Assembly (NCBI GenBank): GCA_021803345.1
Contig: JAJZLS010000085.1
Coordinates: 1-40,495 of the forward strand
Direction: 5' to 3'
DNA length: 40,495 nt
Source: Actinomycetes bacterium
GTDB lineage: Bacteria; Actinomycetota; Acidimicrobiia; Acidimicrobiales; Acidimicrobiaceae
The notes beneath the pieces were generated by a model, which was given only the letters and a program-made list of their open reading frames with translations, searched no databases and had not been told where the DNA came from. A program made the position numbers and the translations under genes. This document shows, piece by piece, positions 27,048 through 35,038 of the stretch; position 1 is the first letter of the stretch; every line of letters begins with the position of its first letter.

Positions 27048-27917
27048 TTATCGGCCAGTTTTGCGAGCTGTCATCAAGACATTTACGGTGCTTGAGCGGA
27101 TTGGCCGACCGAGCCTGGCGTACAGTAGTGCGTATTCTAACTCGAGGTCCCTTTGCTGTTCATTGGTTAAACGATTATAGGGCGAAGTTGTGCGAAGAAT
27201 AGCAATCAGCTGGTCTGCAGTTTGTTCTATCAGAATCGGAATTGTTGCGATCTGGAGATCGTGGAACAAATTGCTTACTTCGCTGCGCCCAACATCGTAA
27301 TTTCCAAGCCATGCCCATGCTTCAGATATGTTTTTTTGGCGTTTTGCAACCCCATCTATAATTGCATCTAGCTCGTAATAATGAGGCCATTCAACAGCAA
27401 GGGTTGGTTCGACTTTTGCAAAAGCGGTTAGCTGAGCTTCTAAGTCGCTTGAGGTCTGCTTTTCGATGAGACCAAAGTATTGGATTAAGGCGATCACGCC
27501 ACCGGGTTTCAAACAGTTAGCCGATTTAGTCCAGCTGACATCGGGATCAATCCAGTGGAAGGCCGAAGCACAGAATACGGCTTTGTAGTAGTTGGTTGGC
27601 AATTGTGCGTCTTCGAATCGGCTATTGATAAACTCTATAGTTCCCGGACCCACTACCTTTTGTGCTGCTAATGACAGCAATTGTTCACCAGGTTCGACCG
27701 CCGTCACCGCGAGGCCTCTGGCAAGAAGGGACTGCGTAAGCTGGCCAGTCCCACAGCCAATTTCCAGGACTCTATCTCCATTTTCTAACTGTGCAATTTG
27801 GCAGGCACGATCGATAAGTTGCTCTTGGTATCCTGGGCGATTGCGGTCGTACTCCTGAGCCACATGATTGAACACTTTTCCAAAATGACGGGTGGAGTCG
27901 GAGGTTAGTTTAGGCAT
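27048..27917 (-). CDS. Class I SAM-dependent methyltransferase (Methyltransf_11 type)
   Basis: A 289-residue methyltransferase. The SAM motif RVLEIGCGTGQLTQ is at about residues 49-62, the acidic end of strand two is TAVEPGEQL, and motif IV-like AVFCASAFHWIDPD follows, as in the ubiE/trans-aconitate group. The C-terminal ~100 residues are helical with no motif I recognise. ATG 27917 is preferred because an AAGGA site lies about seven bases upstream; in-frame GTG and TTG codons lie further out. The gene is separated by 43 nt from the DUF1801 gene on the same strand. The substrate is unknown. The 26838-27047 stretch between vapB and this gene shows nothing I can support. Confidence 0.9.
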   Translation of the reverse strand: MPKLTSDSTRHFGKVFNHVAQEYDRNRPGYQEQLIDRACQIAQLENGDRVLEIGCGTGQLTQSLLARGLAVTAVEPGEQLLSLAAQKVVGPGTIEFINSRFEDAQLPTNYYKAVFCASAFHWIDPDVSWTKSANCLKPGGVIALIQYFGLIEKQTSSDLEAQLTAFAKVEPTLAVEWPHYYELDAIIDGVAKRQKNISEAWAWLGNYDVGRSEVSNLFHDLQIATIPILIEQTADQLIAILRTTSPYNRLTNEQQRDLELEYALLYARLGRPIRSSTVNVLMTARKTGR

Positions 27918-27959
27918 CGATTTATCCTTCACTCGGGGCAATTGAGCTATAACCGATTG

Positions 27960-28355
27960 TCAGCGCCTGCGTTTAGATTTATTGAGGACAATGGCATTCA
28001 TGATCAATCCCTTCAGCGCCTCCTCATCTATTTCATCACCTTCATGGAAGTCGATTGCACGTCTGGCGTTTCCTTCGAGGCTGGAGTTGAATAAATTTGA
28101 TGGATCGTCCAGGGACGCACCTTTTAGGAAGGTCATTTTTACCACGTTTTTATAAGTTTCTCCGGTGCAGATAATTCCGTCTAATGACCATACCGGAACC
28201 CCTCTCCATTTCCATTCTTCGTAAACTTCGGGATCAGCTTCTCTTATTAGTGAGCGGATCTTGCTTAGGGTAGTTCCGCGCCAATCGGGGAGTTCTTTGA
28301 TCCGTTGGTCAATTAGCTCAGATGGTGATTTTTCTTGAGACTCATCGATTTCCAC
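27960..28355 (-). CDS. DUF1801 (YdhG-like) protein
   Basis: A 131-residue protein with DUF1801 landmarks: the helix IDQRIKELPDWRGTTLSKIRSLIREADP, the EEWKWRGVPVWSLDG core, and KMTFLKGASLDDPS. The family adopts a small alpha/beta fold related to iron-chaperone frataxin-like proteins, but most members are uncharacterised. The C-terminus is Lys/Arg-rich (KSKRRR). It is upstream of and probably co-transcribed with the methyltransferase gene. Confidence 0.88.
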   Translation of the reverse strand: MEIDESQEKSPSELIDQRIKELPDWRGTTLSKIRSLIREADPEVYEEWKWRGVPVWSLDGIICTGETYKNVVKMTFLKGASLDDPSNLFNSSLEGNARRAIDFHEGDEIDEEALKGLIMNAIVLNKSKRRR

Positions 28356-28792
28356 AAATTCTCACTTTCTAAAGTCACGGGTTATTTTCACTTGTTGGTT
28401 GCTGGTTGTATGGAGTTAGCGTTTGGCGGGGGTATTTGACGACCGTTTATTTTGATCCTATCTCTCTTTGAAGATTGGAACCGTATTGAACCCTAACTCC
28501 TAAGAAAGTAGCTTATGAGGTACAACCACGGTGTTTGAGGCAGTGGCTGACAATACCATAATAAATGGAATATCACTGAGTTTTTAGAAGCCAAGTGTTT
28601 ATTTGGACCTAAGTAATGATATTGGCGATCACATTGGTAGTTATTAGCCAGTAAATTCAATCCACAATTCCAGTTTTCACTAAATGAGATGTAGCTGAAC
28701 ACGACGTGCAACTAAGCAGCTCCAGCCGATCTAGCGTATTATGGGACTGGCTGGAGCTAGATGGATCTGGCTGAGAAGATATTGGGAGAGTC
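28356..28792. promoter_or_regulatory. 437-nt intergenic region with a 10-bp inverted repeat (28718-28758)
   Basis: No gene is supported here. It should hold the promoters of the DUF1801 gene (leftward) and the PAP2 gene (rightward). AGCTCCAGCC (28718-28727) is repeated inverted as GGCTGGAGCT (28749-28758) with 21 nt between, ending 34 nt before the PAP2 start. It could be an operator or a leader hairpin. Confidence 0.4.
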
Positions 28793-29395
28793 ATGAGTTC
28801 GATTACAAAGCTGGACACGCGGTGGTATCTGGACGTTAATAACTTTGCTCGCCACACCGCTTTTGCACACTCTTTTATGAGCGTATTCGCGTTATATGGT
28901 GGAATTGTTGTTATTGGTATTATCGGAGTAATAGCCTACTTTAGAGCTCGTGGCTCAAAGGATCCAAAATGGTCGGTCGATAATGTGGCATGGGCTGGAA
29001 TTGGTACGATTGTCGCCGTTGGTTTGAACCAGCCATTGGGACACCTGGTGGGACGTGTTAGGCCATATTACACACTAAAAGGTGTGGAGGTACTGGTGCC
29101 TAAAGCTCACGACTTTACTTTTCCATCTGACCATGCCACGGCTGCTGGTGCGATGATAGTTGGCCTGCTCATGGTGGATGTTCCAATGGGTATTCTTGCT
29201 CTTATTGTAGGACTATTTTTGGCATTTGCCAGAGTTTACGTAGGTGCTCACTATCCAGGTGACGTGGTTGGAGGACTAATATTTGGCTCTCTGGTGATTA
29301 TTATATTGAAGCCGCTTGGCTTGGCTGTGATAAGGCGAGTTACGGGCGTTTTAGCTACCTCGCGTCTCCGATTTTTAGTTTACAAAAATCGATAA
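28793..29395 (+). CDS. PAP2-family membrane phosphatase
   Basis: A 200-residue integral membrane phosphatase of the type-2 phosphatidic acid phosphatase superfamily. Motif C1 is GRVRPYY (Arg90), C2 is PSDH (111-114, His114), and C3 is RVYVGAHYPGDV (Arg147, His153, Asp157). The Lys that usually precedes C1 by seven residues is absent (Gly in NQPLGHLV). Five or six membrane segments are expected. Relatives include undecaprenyl-pyrophosphate phosphatases of the BcrC type and lipid phosphatases. Because uppP is also in the window (31441), a role in recycling the lipid carrier would be redundant. The substrate is not certain. Confidence 0.9.
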   Translation: MSSITKLDTRWYLDVNNFARHTAFAHSFMSVFALYGGIVVIGIIGVIAYFRARGSKDPKWSVDNVAWAGIGTIVAVGLNQPLGHLVGRVRPYYTLKGVEVLVPKAHDFTFPSDHATAAGAMIVGLLMVDVPMGILALIVGLFLAFARVYVGAHYPGDVVGGLIFGSLVIIILKPLGLAVIRRVTGVLATSRLRFLVYKNR

Positions 29396-29427
29396 CCATT
29401 GAGTTTCGATGAATTTAGAAAGTTGTG

Positions 29428-30441
29428 TCATCCCTCGTTGGTAATTGGGTGAGATTTTTCGATCTTCATCTTGTACATCAGTTTGTCAGCTCTGCTGACG
29501 AGATGCTCGATTGATTCAGCGCCATCCCAAGTAGCTATACCGACTGAAAATGTAATTCCCGGAGTGGCATTTTTCATTCGCAGGATTGCGGTCTCTAGTC
29601 CTGCCGCGTCTGTATCTGGAGCAATAATCGAAAATTCGTCGCCGCCTATTCTGGCCAGCTGGCATCCACTTCTTAGAAGTGACGGCCAGACTGAACCAAT
29701 TGTTTTTAGTATCTGATCTCCCGCGATATGTCCGAAATTGTCGTTGGTTTGCTTCATCTGGTCGAGGTCTATAATTGCGATACTTAATGGCAAAGAAGAT
29801 CTGGATGTCTGACTGATTTGTTCTTTCAGTCTGGAGGTCCAAGCCCTCCTGTTGGGTAATTTAGTAAGAGGGTCTTGTAAGGAGTTTCTTCTCAACTCGG
29901 CTACCAGAAGAGATACAGTTCCTCCGGACACTAGTGCCGTTCCAATTATCTCAAGCCAGCGTTCGATGGGAGCTCCTGAATGGCTAGCAATCAAAACTGT
30001 TGCGTATTCAACTCCAATCAATCCAATGACATATACTAACGATTTTATGGTAAAGTTCAGAGCCGCAAAGAGTGCTACCCATATAAACAAGACCGAAAGG
30101 TTCATTGAGAAGTTTTTGGTAATCCATATCAAACCGCTGATTCCAAGGGAAGCGACTACAATTCCAACAGCGTTGGACCACTTTGGTTGCCATGAGCTGT
30201 TGAATATTCGCAAAGCTGTAGCACCCAGGGTGAATAGCTCTGAGATTATCAGGTACGCAAGCTGAAACCTATTCCAGTGTTCCATTGGAATAATGGTTAA
30301 AATTGCAACTGCCCCTGCACCCCAGAATATAGGGGCCGTGTTATCGCTGCCTTGGAATATTGCGACTAAATGCTTCCCGATACTTTCTTGGTACAGGTCT
30401 TTGAAGTTAGGGTTAGATTTAGATTTAGATTCTGAAATCAT
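29428..30441 (-). CDS. Membrane-anchored GGDEF diguanylate cyclase
   Basis: A 337-residue protein: six or seven membrane segments in residues 35-180, then a C-terminal GGDEF domain starting DPLTKLPNRRAW (190-201) with the catalytic RIGGDEF (264-270). It should make cyclic di-GMP from two GTP. The inhibitory RxxD site, five residues before GGDEF, reads RSGC (257-260), so product inhibition is probably lost. The membrane part shows no known sensor motif. It converges with the PAP2 gene. The catalytic motif is intact, so activity is likely. Confidence 0.93.
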   Translation of the reverse strand: MISESKSKSNPNFKDLYQESIGKHLVAIFQGSDNTAPIFWGAGAVAILTIIPMEHWNRFQLAYLIISELFTLGATALRIFNSSWQPKWSNAVGIVVASLGISGLIWITKNFSMNLSVLFIWVALFAALNFTIKSLVYVIGLIGVEYATVLIASHSGAPIERWLEIIGTALVSGGTVSLLVAELRRNSLQDPLTKLPNRRAWTSRLKEQISQTSRSSLPLSIAIIDLDQMKQTNDNFGHIAGDQILKTIGSVWPSLLRSGCQLARIGGDEFSIIAPDTDAAGLETAILRMKNATPGITFSVGIATWDGAESIEHLVSRADKLMYKMKIEKSHPITNEG

Positions 30442-30579
30442 GTCCCGCCAGGCTTTATATTTGTTTTTAGTTTGGGGGTACTAATCGAAGTTAGTATTGT
30501 CCGCAGACCAGATTCGCTCATTGAAACGCGGTGAGAATTCTGCAGCTTTGACGGTACCTAGTTTAGTAGCTTTATAAAA

Positions 30580-30891
30580 CTAGCCGACTTGGATTTTCCA
30601 ACTTACTATTCGGTCTGGATCGACCAACTCACGTATCCAAAGCAGCGCTTCAGCAACCACATCGTCCTGATCGAAAAACTCAATAATTATAGGAAGGTGC
30701 GCGTTTATATGAATAAGGTCAGCTGAATGGACAACTCCGTGGCTTCCAAAGCCGGCGACTCCTCTGAATTGAGTTACTCCCATTACTTTGTGTTCCTGGT
30801 GGAGTCGGTCGAATATTTCGTCGGTAAGTGAGTGATGCCGTTTTCGCTCACCTTCGATGATGTAGATTCTGACCATTGTCATTTCAGACAC
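30580..30891 (-). CDS. DUF190 (PII-like) protein
   Basis: A 103-residue DUF190-family protein with a ferredoxin-like fold related to PII. The pattern VRIYIIEGERKRHHSLTDEIFDRLHQE, then GVTQFRGVAGFGSHG and the strand PIIIEFFDQ, is typical. DUF190 genes often sit beside crcB/fluC, as here, nine bases downstream of it. A regulatory role for fluoride export is suggested by this context only. Confidence 0.9.
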   Translation of the reverse strand: MSEMTMVRIYIIEGERKRHHSLTDEIFDRLHQEHKVMGVTQFRGVAGFGSHGVVHSADLIHINAHLPIIIEFFDQDDVVAEALLWIRELVDPDRIVSWKIQVG

Positions 30892-30900
30892 TTACATTTC

Positions 30901-31269
30901 CTACCTTTGAGCTAACCATACACCAAGAACGACTGCTGAGAGACCCAGAACGACCGACAAAACTATATACAGCCCGCCCTTGACCAGATGCCCTGTCTGG
31001 AACAGGCTGTATGCTTCAATCGAGAAGGTGGAAAATGTGGTGTAGGACCCGAGTCCTCCAGTAAGAATTCCAGCTCTTACGGCGCCCGAGATTCTCAATT
31101 TTTCGAGAGTCAGAGTGAAAAGTAGACCCATTAGGAATGCGCCGAGCACATTTATCGAGAGTGTTGCCAAAGGAAACGATTTACCAAAGATATTTTGTAC
31201 CAGAATGGTTTGTCCGTATCTCGCCCAAGCGCCAAGAATTCCAAAAAGTGCGATGTAGAAAAGTGTCAG
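30901..31269 (-). CDS. crcB: Fluoride channel FluC (CrcB), probable CUG start
   Basis: A dual-topology fluoride channel with four membrane helices. The first helix (LFYIALFGILGAWARY, family motif G-x2-GA-x2-RY) lies upstream of any ATG, GTG or TTG: the nearest ordinary start, TTG at 31170, would delete it. Reading back, the frame is open to a stop 15 nt upstream of CTG 31267-31269. This CTG has an AAGGAG ribosome site (31276-31281) exactly six bases upstream. The result is 122 residues, the normal FluC length. Asn40 in SINVLGAF and the TTFSTFS Phe-box segment (77-83) line the pore and sodium site. It is next to a DUF190 gene. The 171 nt between this gene and uppP contain an AT-rich inverted repeat (CTGTTT...AAACAG, 31393-31419). 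Confidence 0.88.
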   Translation of the reverse strand: MTLFYIALFGILGAWARYGQTILVQNIFGKSFPLATLSINVLGAFLMGLLFTLTLEKLRISGAVRAGILTGGLGSYTTFSTFSIEAYSLFQTGHLVKGGLYIVLSVVLGLSAVVLGVWLAQR

Positions 31270-31440
31270 TTTTCTCTCCTTAAAAGCTTACGAATAAAAC
31301 ATAGTCGCATGGAATTTAAATCACCATACGAGGCGCATATTAGATGGCCAAGTTGAAGGAATTCCCAGAAACCGCATCCAAGAGCTGTCACCCTGTTTTT
31401 ATAAAAAGTGAATAAACAGAACAGCGCCGATCACCAGGGA

Positions 31441-32310
31441 CTAAATAGCAAAAGGGTAGAGATTGTTGGTCTTGAAATAGCGCACCAGGTAGGAGACAGA
31501 AAAATATGCAGCTATAAATGCCGCGATAGCGCCAACCAGTATTTGCGGCCTAACTCCAGAGCCAGCAGAACCAAAAAGTGATGGAAGCTTATAAAGACCG
31601 GCTGCCAAGATGATTGGGGTTGCTAATAGAAATGAGAACCGAGCCGAGTCCTCGTGGTCCATACCTCTGACTAGTCCTGCAGCCATAGTGATTCCAGAAC
31701 GCGAAATTCCAGCTAAGAGAGCAAAAACCTGAGCGACACCAATAACTCCAGCCTCTTTGAATTCAAGCGAAGCCAGTTGACGGTGTCCATTTCGAAGCAT
31801 GCGAGAGGTAGATTTAGCGTGCAGTCTCTTTGGCTTTTGTTGGGATTGTTTTCTTTTTCGTTCTCCAACCACAAGTATCAAGCCGTTGATGAAAAGGAAA
31901 ATAGATGCTGCCAACGGTTTAGCAAATAAAGTTCTAAACAGGTGCTCAAATAAAAGCCCCATGATTCCAGCTGGAATGGTGGTAACCACCAGCAACCACC
32001 CAAGTCGTTGTACCGGGGTGTCGATTTTTCGGGTAACGAACGTTTGTAGAATTCCTTTAATAATTTCCATCCAGTCTTTTCGGAAATACACAAAAAGAGC
32101 AGCTGCGGTTGCCACATGAAGTCCCACTAGGAACGCTAGGAAGAAAGATTTATTTACGGACTGTGCTTTGACGATTTGGGTCCAGCCAAGAAGTTGTGGC
32201 AGTATTACCGAATGCCCAAGACTCGATATTGGGAATAACTCTGTTACGCCTTGAAGTAATCCCATGATGATCGCCTGTAAAAACGTCATCAATTCGGTAT
32301 TGGCGTGCAC
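31441..32310 (-). CDS. uppP: Undecaprenyl-diphosphatase UppP (BacA)
   Basis: A 289-residue polytopic phosphatase that regenerates undecaprenyl phosphate, the lipid carrier for cell-wall precursors. The two signature motifs are present: GVTELFPISSLGH (21-33; Glu24, His33) and GISRSG (201-206; Arg204). Between them is an unusually basic cytosolic loop (about 150-175, Lys/Arg/Gln-rich). The start is GTG 32310 with a GGAG site eight bases upstream; an in-frame ATG at 32289 is an alternative. Loss of this enzyme sensitises bacteria to bacitracin. The assignment is firm. Confidence 0.95.
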   Translation of the reverse strand: MHANTELMTFLQAIIMGLLQGVTELFPISSLGHSVILPQLLGWTQIVKAQSVNKSFFLAFLVGLHVATAAALFVYFRKDWMEIIKGILQTFVTRKIDTPVQRLGWLLVVTTIPAGIMGLLFEHLFRTLFAKPLAASIFLFINGLILVVGERKRKQSQQKPKRLHAKSTSRMLRNGHRQLASLEFKEAGVIGVAQVFALLAGISRSGITMAAGLVRGMDHEDSARFSFLLATPIILAAGLYKLPSLFGSAGSGVRPQILVGAIAAFIAAYFSVSYLVRYFKTNNLYPFAI

Positions 32311-32472
32311 TTACTCGCTCCTAATTTATAAATCACACGGGTGGTGTGTTGTGCGTACCGCCAACTTTGGGAAGTATAGTTGCCCCTAGGTCGGTTAGTT
32401 CGGTTTTAGATTTGAGGCATTTGTTGGAAGGTCTTGAGGTTAATATCTCCTACAATGTCGCGTAGACAAATT

Positions 32473-32561
32473 GGAGAGGTGCCAGAGTGGTCGAATGGGT
32501 CTCACTGCTAATGAGTTGACCTGGGAAACCGGGTCCGAGGGTTCAAATCCCTCCCTCTCCG
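32473..32561 (+). tRNA. tRNA-Ser (GCT)
   Basis: A class II tRNA of 89 nt. Acceptor GGAGAGG pairs with CCTCTCC, the anticodon loop CTGCTAA reads GCT, there is a long variable arm (CCTGGGAAACCGGGT region), and the T-arm is GAGGGTTCAAATCCCTC. CCA is not encoded. Confidence 0.97.
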
Positions 32562-32685
32562 CTGATTTTATTTTGTTTTTAGTTGTTTGTGAGAGATTGA
32601 AAAGCCTATTTACCTGAGTTGTTTCTAAATTCCGCTTGATATGTTAATCTCGGATATTTTTAGATATTCGACTCGTTAAGAAGAT

Positions 32686-34074
32686 TTATACAACCAGTCC
32701 GGCTAGTTGGCGCAAGGGGGCTTCGTAGGCCTCTGCATATGTGGGAAATGCGTGAACCAGATCTGCCCAAATCTTTAGAGGTATCTGGGCCCGGATAGCC
32801 AGTGCCGCTTCTCCGATCATTTCGTCGACTCCAGCACCAATTGCTGCTGCTCCAATCAGGGTGTTGCTTTTGGCATCTGCGATTAATGATAACTTTCCAG
32901 TGTTGGTGCCGTCAGTTGCCGCCCTGGCAGTTTCAGATAGTGACATAGTTGCGGTCTTTATCTCGATATTCTGCTGTTTGGCCATTTCGGAGGTCAGTCC
33001 TACTGCGACTGCTGGTGGATCTGTATAGACACCCCTGGGAATGGCACGGTAATCGGCCTCCAGGTTCTGCCCCTTAAGGTTGGCTGCTATTATTCGCCCC
33101 TGATAATTAGCGGTGTGAGTAAATGGAGCTACTCCAGTCACATCTCCCGCGGCCCAAACGTTGTCAATTCCGATTACCCTGCAGCTGCTATCAATGTGAA
33201 TCCCTTTTGCATCCGGGGTAATACCGAGATTTTCGAGACCAATCCCGTCCACATTTGGAGTTCTGCCGGCCGCAATCAAGATCTGCTCGGCTTCGGTGCC
33301 ATTTCCACCTGCCAGCTCAATCTGAGCGCCCATTTCAGTCCCAACAGCTCTCTTTACTTCAGCGCCTACCTGGACGTCGATACCCATGGAACTGAAGCTT
33401 TGGGCAAGAATTTCTCCTAAAAATGGCTCTTCCTTTGGTAAGAGGTGGGGAGCCATCTCGATAAGGGTGACTTTTGTACCATAGGTGGCATAGACCTGGG
33501 CAAGTTCGCACCCGACAGCTCCTCCACCTAAAATGGCCAGGGATTGTGGCAGCTTGTTTGAGCTTAAAGCCTGGTCACTTGTCCAGACAGGAATCAAATC
33601 AAGTCCAGGAATCGGAGGAGTTGATGCTGAAGATCCAGTTCCTATGATCAGTTGGTCATAGCCGAGTAGTACTTCCTCTCCGGACGGCCGAGTGACTTTA
33701 ACTCTTCCGGGACCCAGGATGAACCCTTTACCTCGGAACAGGGTTGCTCCGCTGCGTTTTAGAGCATCGGCATTACTGGAGTCGTTACGGAACTCAGAAA
33801 CCTTATCACGCCTAAGTATCATCGCCGCAAAGGCATCCCTATCGTTATCTAGTTGAAGTGTTTTAGAGGTTGCTCCGAGTGATTCTGACTTGGCCACAGT
33901 TCTGCGTACCTGTGCTGACCGAAGCAGCGCTTTGGAAGGGATGCATGCTACGAAGGGACATTCGCCTCCAACTCGCTCGGCTTCAATGACTGCCACTTTT
34001 TTATCTGAAAATTCAGACCATATCCATTCAGCGGCAGAGCCTGCGCCAAGTACAACGATGTCAAATTTTTCCAT
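32686..34074 (-). CDS. FAD-dependent pyridine-nucleotide disulfide oxidoreductase (Lpd-like)
   Basis: A 462-residue flavoprotein of the dihydrolipoamide dehydrogenase/mercuric reductase superfamily. FAD motif VVLGAGSAAEW opens the chain. The redox disulfide is Cys39-x4-Cys44 in GGECPFVACIPSK, the NAD(P) motif is AILGGGAVGCELAQVYA, and the second FAD motif is VWAAGDVTG. The C-terminal catalytic His-Glu pair of lipoamide dehydrogenases (HPT...E) is changed: the sequence is HAFPTYAE, with Phe in place of the His before Pro. It is therefore probably not a lipoamide dehydrogenase; soluble transhydrogenase or quinone/disulfide reductase roles are possible. I chose ATG 34074; an in-frame GTG at 34116 would add 14 residues. 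No 2-oxo-acid dehydrogenase genes are nearby. Confidence 0.9.
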   Translation of the reverse strand: MEKFDIVVLGAGSAAEWIWSEFSDKKVAVIEAERVGGECPFVACIPSKALLRSAQVRRTVAKSESLGATSKTLQLDNDRDAFAAMILRRDKVSEFRNDSSNADALKRSGATLFRGKGFILGPGRVKVTRPSGEEVLLGYDQLIIGTGSSASTPPIPGLDLIPVWTSDQALSSNKLPQSLAILGGGAVGCELAQVYATYGTKVTLIEMAPHLLPKEEPFLGEILAQSFSSMGIDVQVGAEVKRAVGTEMGAQIELAGGNGTEAEQILIAAGRTPNVDGIGLENLGITPDAKGIHIDSSCRVIGIDNVWAAGDVTGVAPFTHTANYQGRIIAANLKGQNLEADYRAIPRGVYTDPPAVAVGLTSEMAKQQNIEIKTATMSLSETARAATDGTNTGKLSLIADAKSNTLIGAAAIGAGVDEMIGEAALAIRAQIPLKIWADLVHAFPTYAEAYEAPLRQLAGLVV

Positions 34075-34134
34075 AACAACTCTCGCTCTCTTGAGGATAA
34101 CCTTGGTTATTAACACTCACTAGGTAGGTTGGTG

Positions 34135-34165
34135 GAATCGGACCCGGTCAGCCCGGGATCGATTC
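34135..34165. repeat. Strong stem-loop in the 124-nt gap between the DsbA-like and Lpd-like genes
   Basis: GAATCG (34135-34140) pairs with CGATTC (34160-34165) and CCCGG (34143-34147) with CCGGG (34153-34157), separated by a 2x2 internal loop and closing a 5-nt loop. On the plus strand it is followed by a second smaller hairpin and TTTTT (34188-34192). On the minus strand it lies in the leader of the Lpd-like gene. It could be an attenuator, an operator or a structured RNA. Confidence 0.55.
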
Positions 34166-34198
34166 GGTATTCGAATCCCGATCTGCCTTTTTAACCTT

Positions 34199-34828
34199 TT
34201 ACTCGAAGTTAGGGCTGCTGCGCAAGGATCTCTTAAGTTCGGCAAAACCGGAGAAATAGGCAAGCTTTTCGACCGCATCCCAGAGTTCCAAAGCTTCGTT
34301 GCCCCGCGGAATTCTGCTAATCACTGGACCAAAGAAAGATGGTCCATTCGGTGGGGCAAAGGTGATTACCGGCGTGCCGATATCATTGCCGGCACGGGAG
34401 ATTACCAGATCGGTCTCGTCTCTTAGCAGCTGGTCATGATCTGTATTGTTGGCTTCGGACGCGAACGCGTCGGAAAGTCCGGCGAGCTTTAGAACTTCGA
34501 TTACACCTTGTTCGCTATCGAGCTCCTCAGGCTTGGCTTCGAGGTGTATCTTGTTTCCAAGTGCGCTATAGAGATTTGCCACTGCGAGGTTTCCTTCGGC
34601 CTGCCGGACTGCCGATGCAACCCGGAGCATTCTATGACCCCTTCCGTGGGTCTTTACATAACCTGAGGGAAATTCTTTTTCATAGTCTCGATGGCTATTT
34701 ATAAGTTTCAGCGAAATAAAACGCCACTCGATCTCTAATTTTCTGAGATTACTAACCTCGACAGCAAACCTGGAGGTGATCCATGCCCAAGGGCATATCG
34801 GGTCAAAAAAGAATTCAATATCTGCCAT
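34199..34828 (-). CDS. DsbA-fold protein related to mycothiol-dependent reductase Rv2466c; single active-site Cys
   Basis: A 209-residue thioredoxin-fold protein with the helical insertion of the DsbA/isomerase family. The active site is DPICPWAW: Cys12 is kept but the second Cys of CPWC is Ala15. The C-terminal half, SFFGPVISRIPRG followed by LWDAVEKLA and ending FAELKRSLRSSPNFE, closely resembles what I recall of M. tuberculosis Rv2466c, a mycothiol-dependent nitroreductase/oxidoreductase that uses CPWC. The Thr-cis-Pro loop (GTPVI) is present. A one-Cys site would suit a monothiol mechanism through a mixed disulfide with mycothiol. It is 124 nt upstream of the Lpd-like gene on the same strand. 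The relationship is from memory, not from alignment. The 34829-35038 gap upstream shows nothing I can support. Confidence 0.85.
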   Translation of the reverse strand: MADIEFFFDPICPWAWITSRFAVEVSNLRKLEIEWRFISLKLINSHRDYEKEFPSGYVKTHGRGHRMLRVASAVRQAEGNLAVANLYSALGNKIHLEAKPEELDSEQGVIEVLKLAGLSDAFASEANNTDHDQLLRDETDLVISRAGNDIGTPVITFAPPNGPSFFGPVISRIPRGNEALELWDAVEKLAYFSGFAELKRSLRSSPNFE

Positions 34829-35038
34829 TTTAAAATCTTACCTTGGAATACAAATTGAGAGTTATAAACATGCCGAAGCGGTAAACCTCAGTCTTTATAT
34901 AGCTGATAAGACCTTACTTTATTGTTGGAAAGAAGTGTCAGGCGCTCGCTGAGAACCTGGGATCTGACCAATTCAGCGAAGAAATTGAAACCGCCATTTT
35001 AGACTGGATATCTTTCAGTTACTACTTTCCGATGATGC

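Noticed and set aside
31282-31440. Possible fluoride riboswitch upstream of fluC
   Set aside because: Read on the minus strand, the leader lacks the conserved GAUGG...CUCC and CUGAUG..CCUAC elements of the crcB motif; only an AT-rich inverted repeat is present.
34121-34190. A complete tRNA gene on the plus strand
   Set aside because: The acceptor arms can pair, but the T-stem has mismatches and an extra base, and no D-arm or anticodon arm of the right size can be drawn.
34900-35030. Possible gene remnant (plus-strand stretch reading ALAENLGSDQFSEEIE)
   Set aside because: It has no start, no ribosome site and no recognisable family; a chance open stretch is as likely.
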